A DNA stretch of 64,000 nucleotides from Candidatus Flavonifractor merdavium (lineage in GTDB: Bacteria; Bacillota; Clostridia; Oscillospirales; Oscillospiraceae): contig DWXF01000042.1 of assembly GCA_019119335.1 (NCBI GenBank), forward strand, positions 1-64,000, read 5' to 3'. Every line of letters begins with the position of its first letter. Position 1 is the stretch's first letter. Positions 58,206-64,000 of the stretch are shown in pieces. The notes below the pieces were generated by a model that was given only the letters and a program-made list of their open reading frames with translations, searched no databases and was not told where the DNA came from. The position numbers and the translations under genes are program-made.

Positions 58206-60308
58206 ATGGCTGATAAACGGAGCGTTGTGATCCGGGCCTTTGCCCTGCTGCTGGCAGCCGCCCTGCTGCCCGGCGGCGCCGCTCTGGCGGCTGAGCCGGA
58301 GGAGACGCCGTCCGTGGCCGCCATCTATACCACGGGAGATATGCGCGGCAGGATATACAGCAAGGACCCCCTGACCGGGCAGAGCCAGGCCAGTTCTTAT
58401 TTAAAGGTATCTTCCGCTATGGCCCGGGAGCGGGAGGAGATGGACGGCACGCTGCTGCTGGACAGCGGCAACGCGGTGTATACCGGCCTGACCGGAGAGA
58501 ACGGCCAGACGGTGGCTCGGGTCCTGCGGGCTGTGGGCTATGACGCCCTGGTGCCCGGCGTGGAGGAGTTCCGGCTGGGCAGCGGCTACCGGAGCCAGCT
58601 GTTCCAGACCCTGGAGGAGGCGGAGGGCGACGGCACGCCGGTGAACGTGCTGTCGGCCAATCTGCTGGACGGAGCGGGCAAGGAAAATCTGACCGCTCCC
58701 TATCAGGTGTATGCCCTGCCGCTGGGCGATAGCCAGGTCCGGGTGGGCGTTCTGGGGCTGAGCGGGATGGATATTGCCCAACAGCTGCCCCAGCGGCTGT
58801 ATGGGGATGTGTCCTTTGTCCACCCGGATAACGAGGCTGAGACCTATACCTGGGAGTGGGAATACTGGCAGGGACAGCTGGAGGAGGACTGCGACCTGAC
58901 GGTGGTGGTGTGCCAGGCTGACCGGGATACCCTGACCCAGTTTGCGGCCGAGACCACCGGCATTGATCTGCTGGTGGGCAGCGGGACCGACGCCGGGGCG
59001 GACAGTATTCAGAATAAAGAGGGAGAGTGGATTTCCTACGTCTGCGGCGGAGGCTCGGCTCTGACCCGCACTTTGGTCACCGTGGATGAGGAGGGGAACC
59101 CCATTCTGGGGGAAAGCGCCCTGCTGCGTCTGGAGGACTATGAGGAGGACGAGACGCTGGCCCGGCTGACCACTTCCTCCTATACCGCAGCGGAACGGGC
59201 GGCCGGCCAGCGGGTGGCAACGCTGTCGGGCGCCTGGGACGGCAGCCGGGCGGCCGCCCGGCAGACCGATACCGGCGATTTGGTGGGGGAGGCCCTGCTG
59301 TGGGCCACCGGCGCGGACGCCGCGCTGATCTCTCCCGCCTCCTTTGGGGAGGTGACCCCCGCCGCGCTGTTTGAGAAAAAAAGCAGCACCGCGGCGCTGA
59401 CCCTTGGGGATTGCGCCAAGATTCTCCCCGATCCCAGTCCGGTGGTGACGGTGGAGCTCACCGGCGCCCAGCTGCGCCAGTGGCTGGATACCTGCGCCCA
59501 GTGGTATACCGTCACCGACGCGGGTCAGCCTGCCGGCGGGACGGAGGCCGATTTCCTGTATGGCATGAGCTATGAGCTCTATCTGGGCAGCAGCACAGGC
59601 AAACGGGTGAATTTCTTCACGGTGGACGGGCTTCCGGTGCAGGACGAGCAGATCTTTACCGTGGCGGTATCCGCAGCCCGGCTCAGCGATCCGGAGTTTC
59701 CGGAGTGTACTGTCACCTGGTCGGCGGCGGCGGACAAGAACTATGCCAGCCAGGGCGGCAGCGCCGCCGCGCTGCTGGCGGCCTATGCCAGAAACGCCAC
59801 CAGCGAGAGCCGGACTCTGACCCACACCCAATCCAGTACCTGGGCGGTCTATGCCGGGGCGTACAACGCCTCCCTCACCCGCCTGGAGTTTGTGGAAATG
59901 CTCTATGAGCTGGCTGGCAGGCCCCAGCCCGGCGCCAACGTGGCCTTTATTGATGTGGAGCGCAGCAACGCCGTTGTCTGGGCGGCGGAGACCGGCGTGG
60001 TCAGCGGTGACGGCCGGGGCAATTTCCTGCCCCTGACCGTGGTGACCCGGGAGCAGGCCGCGGTGATGATTTACAACTATGTCCGTTCCCTGGGCGTGGA
60101 GGCGCCCCGGACCTCGGAGGTGGATGAGCTGCTGGATGCGCCGGCCATTTCCCCCTGGGCCCGGCCGGCGGTGGAGTTCTGCCTGGCTGAGGAGATCCTG
60201 CCCGCCACCGGCGTGCGGGAAGACCTCTATCTGCCTGACACACCCATCACCCGTATGGACGCCACCTTTTATCTGGCGGCGCTGGCAGACTATCTGGAAG
60301 ATATGTAA
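58206..60308 (+). CDS. Secreted 5'-nucleotidase-like protein with SLH domains, catalytic motifs degenerate
   Basis: ATG 58206 gives a 700-residue precursor with a signal peptide ending ALAAE. The order of motifs follows the UshA-type metallophosphoesterase, but the metal ligands are changed. DxHG reads DMRG (45-48), the DxGD site reads DSGN (86-89), GNHE reads GVEE (118-121), and GHTH reads VGSGTDA near 257. The nucleotidase C-terminal domain is recognisable at about 360-520. Two or three SLH repeats end the protein (LTRLEFVEMLYELAG, VTREQAAVMIYNYV). It probably sits on the cell wall as a non-catalytic binding protein. Confidence 0.85.
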   Translation: MADKRSVVIRAFALLLAAALLPGGAALAAEPEETPSVAAIYTTGDMRGRIYSKDPLTGQSQASSYLKVSSAMAREREEMDGTLLLDSGNAVYTGLTGENGQTVARVLRAVGYDALVPGVEEFRLGSGYRSQLFQTLEEAEGDGTPVNVLSANLLDGAGKENLTAPYQVYALPLGDSQVRVGVLGLSGMDIAQQLPQRLYGDVSFVHPDNEAETYTWEWEYWQGQLEEDCDLTVVVCQADRDTLTQFAAETTGIDLLVGSGTDAGADSIQNKEGEWISYVCGGGSALTRTLVTVDEEGNPILGESALLRLEDYEEDETLARLTTSSYTAAERAAGQRVATLSGAWDGSRAAARQTDTGDLVGEALLWATGADAALISPASFGEVTPAALFEKKSSTAALTLGDCAKILPDPSPVVTVELTGAQLRQWLDTCAQWYTVTDAGQPAGGTEADFLYGMSYELYLGSSTGKRVNFFTVDGLPVQDEQIFTVAVSAARLSDPEFPECTVTWSAAADKNYASQGGSAAALLAAYARNATSESRTLTHTQSSTWAVYAGAYNASLTRLEFVEMLYELAGRPQPGANVAFIDVERSNAVVWAAETGVVSGDGRGNFLPLTVVTREQAAVMIYNYVRSLGVEAPRTSEVDELLDAPAISPWARPAVEFCLAEEILPATGVREDLYLPDTPITRMDATFYLAALADYLEDM

Positions 60309-60321
60309 TGGAACAAAATGC

Positions 60322-60359
60322 AGGACGGCGGGGCCCCATCGGGGCCCCGCCGTCCTTTG
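60322..60359. terminator. Terminator between the SLH gene and kamE
   Basis: Sixteen-base arms AGGACGGCGGGGCCCC and its complement around ATC, followed by TTTG. Confidence 0.88.
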
Positions 60360-60395
60360 TAGAGAAAAGAGGGGAAAAGAGAGGAGAAACCGAAT

Positions 60396-61184
60396 TTACT
60401 TGCCCAGACGGCGCACCATTTCCTTGGCGCAGAAGGTGGCCACGTCGTCGGCGTAGGTGCCGGCGCCGAAGCCGGCGTCATAGCCCAGCTCCTTGGCCAG
60501 AGCGTGGGTGATACGGGCGCCGCCGCAGCAGAAGATGTACTTCTCGCGGACGCCCTCAGCCTCGGCCAGCTCGATGAGCTCGGTCAGGTTGTGGATGTGC
60601 ACGTCCTTCTGGGTAACGGTCTGGGAGACCAGCAGCACGTCGGCGTTGACCTCGGCGGCCTTTTTGAGGAATTCCTCATTGGGCACCTGGGAGCCCAGGT
60701 TGTAGGCCTCGATCATCTCGTAGCGCTCCAGGCCGTAGTGGCCGGCGAAGCCCTTCCGGTTCATGATGGCGTCGATACCCACGGTGTGGGCGTCGGTGCC
60801 GGTGGAGGCGCCCACCACCACCAGCTTGCGGCCCAGCCGCTCCTTCAGGAATTCGTCGGTCTCATGCATGTCCATGGCCTCGTCAGCCACGGTCTGCACC
60901 ACGATCTCATTGTAGTTGATGGAGTGGGTCAGAGAGCCGTACACCACATAGAAGGTGAAGGCCTCGTCCAGCTTCTGCCGCAGCGCCACGTTGGGGTCGG
61001 CCAGGCCCATCTTCTGGGCCATCAGCACGGCGGCGGCGGCGCCCTTGTCGTCGTCCTTGACGGGCAGGGTGAAGGAGAGCTGCACCTTGCCGTCGTTCAT
61101 GGTGTCGCCATAGGGTTTCAGCCGGGTCAGATCCAGAGTGGTGTCCAGATCTTTGTCACGAATCTGATACAGTCCGGAACTCAT
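60396..61184 (-). CDS. kamE: Lysine 5,6-aminomutase beta subunit
   Basis: The 262-residue protein carries the B12-binding motif TDAHTVGIDAIMNRKG (DxHxxG) at about 131-146, GSLTHSINYNEI with the region of the PLP lysine nearby, and the Rossmann cobalamin fold that follows. With KamD it moves the amino group of D-lysine or L-beta-lysine from C6 to C5 using adenosylcobalamin and PLP. It overlaps kamD by four bases (ATGA). Confidence 0.95.
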   Translation of the reverse strand: MSSGLYQIRDKDLDTTLDLTRLKPYGDTMNDGKVQLSFTLPVKDDDKGAAAAVLMAQKMGLADPNVALRQKLDEAFTFYVVYGSLTHSINYNEIVVQTVADEAMDMHETDEFLKERLGRKLVVVGASTGTDAHTVGIDAIMNRKGFAGHYGLERYEMIEAYNLGSQVPNEEFLKKAAEVNADVLLVSQTVTQKDVHIHNLTELIELAEAEGVREKYIFCCGGARITHALAKELGYDAGFGAGTYADDVATFCAKEMVRRLGK

Positions 61185-62749
61185 TTGCCGGCACCCCCTT
61201 TCATCATGGGCTCAAGGAAGGGGTTGAAATACCCGGGCGCCTTGCTTACGACGCCTTCCAGGCCCTTGCCGCCGTCCCGGGGCCGCTTGATGTCGGCGAA
61301 AATGCCCCGCTCCAGGGTCTCGAAAATACCCAGCTGCTCGATCTGGCCCAGCAGGTCGGTGGCCTTGTGCAGCACGTCGGCCGCACGGTTCTGCATGATG
61401 CCGCCTTCCTTGAACACAATCTCGCTGCCCAGGTCGTGCATGGTGCGGAAGATGTACTGGGCGTTCTGGATGGCCAGGAAACGGTCGGACAGGAAGGGGG
61501 TGTGAATGGCCTCGGTCATCATGCCCAGCAGGTGGATCTTCTGGTTGGTCAGGATGGTCACCATGTTGAACAGGGCGTCCTGAACATGGCCGCGGAAGAT
61601 GTTGCCGGTCATGAACTTCGTGGGAGGCATGTACTTCAGCGGGGCGTTGGGGAAGATCTCCCGGGCCATTTCGGCCTGGGCCAGCTCGTACAGGAAGCCG
61701 TTCTCCACGTCGGGGTCAATCTCAAAGGCGTGGCCCAGACCCATCTGCTCCTCGGGCAGGCCGGCCCGGAGGGCGAAGGCCTCGTTGAGGAACTGGGAGG
61801 CCAGCACGGTGTGGGCCTCTTCCACCGCGTCGGCGGTGGTCAGGTAGTTGTCCTCGCCGGTGTTGATCACCACGCCGGCGTAGGCGTTGATGGCACGGGA
61901 GAAGGACTGGTCGATGAGGGTGCGCTGCATGTTGATGTCACGGAACAGGATGCCGTACAGAGCGTCGTTGAGCATCACGTCCAGACCCTCGAAGGCGCCC
62001 ATGGCGGCAATCTCAGGCATACACAGGCCGGAGCAGTAGTTGCACACCCGGATGTAGCGGCCCAGCTCCTCGCCCACCTTGTCCATGGCCTCACGCATCA
62101 GGCGGAAGTTCTCCTGGGTGGCGTAGGTGCCGCCGAAGCCCTCGGTGGTGGCGCCGTAGGGCACGTAGTCCAGCAGGGACTGGCCGGTGGTGCGGATGAC
62201 GGCGATGACGTCGGCGCCCTGGCGGGCGGCGGCGGTGGCCTGCACCACGTCCTCATAGATGTTGCCGGTGGCCACGATCAGGTAGATCCAGGGACCCTGC
62301 TTCTCGCCGCCGTGGGAGGCGATGAAGTCCTCGCGGCGCTTGCGGCGGGCGCGGATCTTGGCCAGGCTCTCCTCCACGATGGGAGCCAGAGCGGCGTGAA
62401 TCTCCGCCTCGCCGTGGGCGGGAACGGCGGTCAGGTCCAGCGCGCCGTTGGCCACATCCTCGGCAATGGCCTGGGGATTCTTGCCGGTCTCCACCATGGC
62501 GTTGCCGATCCAGAAGGCAGCGCCCTGGGGCAGGCCGCCCTTTTCCAGCAGGTGCTCCACCACCACGTTGGGCAGGGGCACTTCGCCGGCGTCCACACCG
62601 TCGATGCCCAGCAGACGGCAGATGGTGCGCTCCACGGCCACGGTGGTGCAGCCGTCGATGAAACGCTGGGTGTCGTCAGCCACCCGGGAGGCGTGCGCCC
62701 GGGCCTGCTCCACCAGCTTAAAATCAAGATTCAGCTTGGATTCCAACAT
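61181..62749 (-). CDS. kamD: Lysine 5,6-aminomutase alpha subunit
   Basis: The 522-residue TIM-barrel subunit begins MLESKLNLDFKLVEQARAHASRVADD and has family regions such as GATTEGFGGTYATQENFRLMREAMDKV and YCSGLCMPEIAAMG. It binds substrate, PLP and part of the cobalamin. The second step of the 3,5-diaminohexanoate pathway of lysine fermentation. Length agrees with clostridial KamD. Confidence 0.95.
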   Translation of the reverse strand: MLESKLNLDFKLVEQARAHASRVADDTQRFIDGCTTVAVERTICRLLGIDGVDAGEVPLPNVVVEHLLEKGGLPQGAAFWIGNAMVETGKNPQAIAEDVANGALDLTAVPAHGEAEIHAALAPIVEESLAKIRARRKRREDFIASHGGEKQGPWIYLIVATGNIYEDVVQATAAARQGADVIAVIRTTGQSLLDYVPYGATTEGFGGTYATQENFRLMREAMDKVGEELGRYIRVCNYCSGLCMPEIAAMGAFEGLDVMLNDALYGILFRDINMQRTLIDQSFSRAINAYAGVVINTGEDNYLTTADAVEEAHTVLASQFLNEAFALRAGLPEEQMGLGHAFEIDPDVENGFLYELAQAEMAREIFPNAPLKYMPPTKFMTGNIFRGHVQDALFNMVTILTNQKIHLLGMMTEAIHTPFLSDRFLAIQNAQYIFRTMHDLGSEIVFKEGGIMQNRAADVLHKATDLLGQIEQLGIFETLERGIFADIKRPRDGGKGLEGVVSKAPGYFNPFLEPMMKGGAGK

Positions 62750-62788
62750 CGATCACTTCCATTCTTTGTAACTGAATAAACGGGGGCA

Positions 62789-62820
62789 AGCGGACCGTCG
62801 CCTGAAAGCGGCGGTCCGCT
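62789..62820 (-). terminator. Hairpin between kamA and kamD
   Basis: Thirteen-base arms (AGCGGACCGTCGC and its complement with one G-U pair) enclose CTGAAA. No U tract on the minus strand, so likely an intercistronic control or stabilising stem between kamA and kamD. Confidence 0.6.
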
Positions 62821-62837
62821 GTATGCCTCGGGTAAGA

Positions 62838-64000
62838 TTACTCCTCGTGGTGGGAGCGCTTATGACGCTCCAGACCGGCGGGCTCCATGGACAGAGCCTG
62901 GCCGCGCTCCAGGCCGGCCACGCCCATGAGCTCCTTCTTCTTCTTGCCGGTGCAGTAGTCGCACTGGCAGTCGGTGTAGTGCTCGGGCTCGGTGTAGGTG
63001 GTGATAACGCCCTCGTAGTTGCGAAGGATGACCTTCTTGGGGGTCTGGGAGATGACATACTGGGGCATAACGGGGGTCTTGCCGCCGCCGCCGGGGGCGT
63101 CCACCACAAAGGTGGGCACGCAGTAGCCGGAGGTGTGGCCGCGCAGGCCCTCGATGATCTCGATACCCTTGCTGACGGGGGTACGGAAGTGCTCCAGGCC
63201 CATGGACAGGTCGCACTGATAGATGTAGTAGGGACGCACGCGGATCTTGACCAGCTCGTTGACCAGCTTCTTCATGGTGTAGACGCAGTCATTGATGCCG
63301 GCCAGCAGCACGCTCTGGTTGCCCAGGGGGATACCGGCGTCAGCCAGCATGGCGCAGGCCTTGGCGGACTCGGGGGTGATCTCGTTGGGGTGGTTGAAGT
63401 GGGTGTTCAGCCAGATGGGGTGATACTTCTTCAGCATGTTGCACAGCTCGGGGGTGATGCGCTGGGGCAGCACCACGGGCGTGCGGGAGCCGATGCGGAC
63501 GATCTCCACGTGGGGGATCTCACGCAGCTTGGCGATGATGTACTCCAGGCGCTCGTCGGAGCAGAGCAGCGCGTCGCCGCCGGAGAGCAGCACGTCCCGG
63601 ATCTGGGGGGTGTTGCGGATGTACTCGATGGCCTGATCCACCTGATCCACCGGCAGGCCGGCGTCGTTCTGGCCGGCGAAGCGGCGGCGGGTGCAGTGGC
63701 GGCAGTACATGGAGCACTGGTCAGTGATCAGCAGCAGGCAGCGGTCGGGATAGCGGTGGGTCAGACCGGGAGCGGGGGAGTCCTCGTCCTCATGCAGGGG
63801 GTCCAGCAGGTCGGCGGCGGACTGATGCAGCTCCTTGCCGGTGGGAACAGCCTGCAGCCGGACGGGATCGTGGGGATCGCCGGGCTGGATCAGGGACAGA
63901 TAGTAGGGGGTGATGGCCATGCGCAGGGTGCCCAGGCAGGCCTTGACGCCCTCTTCTTCCTCGGCCGTCAGGTCCACATACTTCTTCAGGTCCTCCAGAG
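62838..64000 (-). CDS. kamA: Lysine 2,3-aminomutase (5' partial)
   Basis: The reading frame continues past the right window edge (LEDLKKYVDLTAEEEEGV near the edge), so the N-terminus is missing. The 387 visible residues contain the radical-SAM cluster motif CSMYCRHCTRRRF, GGDALLC, the PLP-binding region near YGVP-type residues (YCVPTFVVDAPGGGGKTP) and a C-terminal zinc region with CQCDYC. It converts L-lysine to L-beta-lysine, step one of lysine fermentation. Order kamA-kamD-kamE on the minus strand. Confidence 0.96.
   Translation of the reverse strand, partial: LEDLKKYVDLTAEEEEGVKACLGTLRMAITPYYLSLIQPGDPHDPVRLQAVPTGKELHQSAADLLDPLHEDEDSPAPGLTHRYPDRCLLLITDQCSMYCRHCTRRRFAGQNDAGLPVDQVDQAIEYIRNTPQIRDVLLSGGDALLCSDERLEYIIAKLREIPHVEIVRIGSRTPVVLPQRITPELCNMLKKYHPIWLNTHFNHPNEITPESAKACAMLADAGIPLGNQSVLLAGINDCVYTMKKLVNELVKIRVRPYYIYQCDLSMGLEHFRTPVSKGIEIIEGLRGHTSGYCVPTFVVDAPGGGGKTPVMPQYVISQTPKKVILRNYEGVITTYTEPEHYTDCQCDYCTGKKKKELMGVAGLERGQALSMEPAGLERHKRSHHEE

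Overview
The window looks like a chromosomal segment of a GC-rich, spore-forming member of the Clostridia, most likely Oscillospiraceae near Intestinimonas or Flavonifractor. The evidence is the sporulation genes yabP, yabQ and a spoVB-like flippase, Firmicutes-type LytTR, SLH, pst/pho and S24 genes, clear sigma-A promoters, and lysine 2,3- and 5,6-aminomutase genes of lysine fermentation. The genus is an inference.

Positions 1-17.8 kb hold one long plus-strand cluster that looks less GC-rich than the rest. It encodes a type VII (ESX/Ess-like) secretion system wired to Ser/Thr phosphorylation. In order: a membrane Hanks-type kinase with eight tandem ETVFL repeats and an extracellular LRR/Big2 part (5' end outside the window); an RCC1-SLH surface protein; two PP2C phosphatases; a DUF6382-like/FHA protein; a CpaE/MinD-like ATPase with an altered P-loop; a YukD-like ubiquitin-fold protein; an EssC-type FtsK/SpoIIIE ATPase; three WXG100-type proteins; a helical small protein; a large LXG-like substrate; a PH-like membrane protein; and a TPR protein. 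No clear EssA, EsaA or canonical EssB is seen. A plausible working model is kinase/phosphatase control of FHA-mediated assembly on the EssC ATPase.

18-33 kb is housekeeping: class I fumarase (two genes, minus strand), zinc-ribbon protein, purine nucleoside phosphorylase, an amidohydrolase of the MTA/SAH deaminase type, SpoVB-like flippase, MazG, HU and RqcP. These are followed by yabP-yabQ-divIC-yabR in inverted orientation compared with Bacillus. Then come divergent bioY/birA with two matched palindromic operators, an XRE membrane protein, a PTS EIIC-like transporter behind a 42-bp perfect palindrome, and a V4R protein with a GGDEF-hemerythrin protein.

33-41.5 kb carries a coiled-coil protein, tex, a zincin, a cupin, a DUF6483-like protein, an S24/LexA-like repressor, an SOS-like box with no evident gene, tRNA-Thr and tRNA-Tyr, a small zinc-ribbon/sigma-region-4 cluster, rpoN and a HAD phosphatase. 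41.5-48.4 kb is a complete phosphate regulon (pstSCAB-phoU-phoB-phoR) behind a PhoP box. It is followed by a compact multi-hairpin repeat and a divergent Cys-rich/ribbon-helix-helix pair with operators.

49-64 kb holds a YjfB-like small protein, asnS, an APC permease, a LytTR-DUF3021 membrane operon, an autoregulated XRE/membrane pair, a lipoprotein, psuK-psuG, an SLH-anchored 5'-nucleotidase-like protein with lost catalytic motifs, and kamE-kamD-kamA (kamA is cut by the window edge). All starts, promoters and operators are read by eye; no homology search was run.
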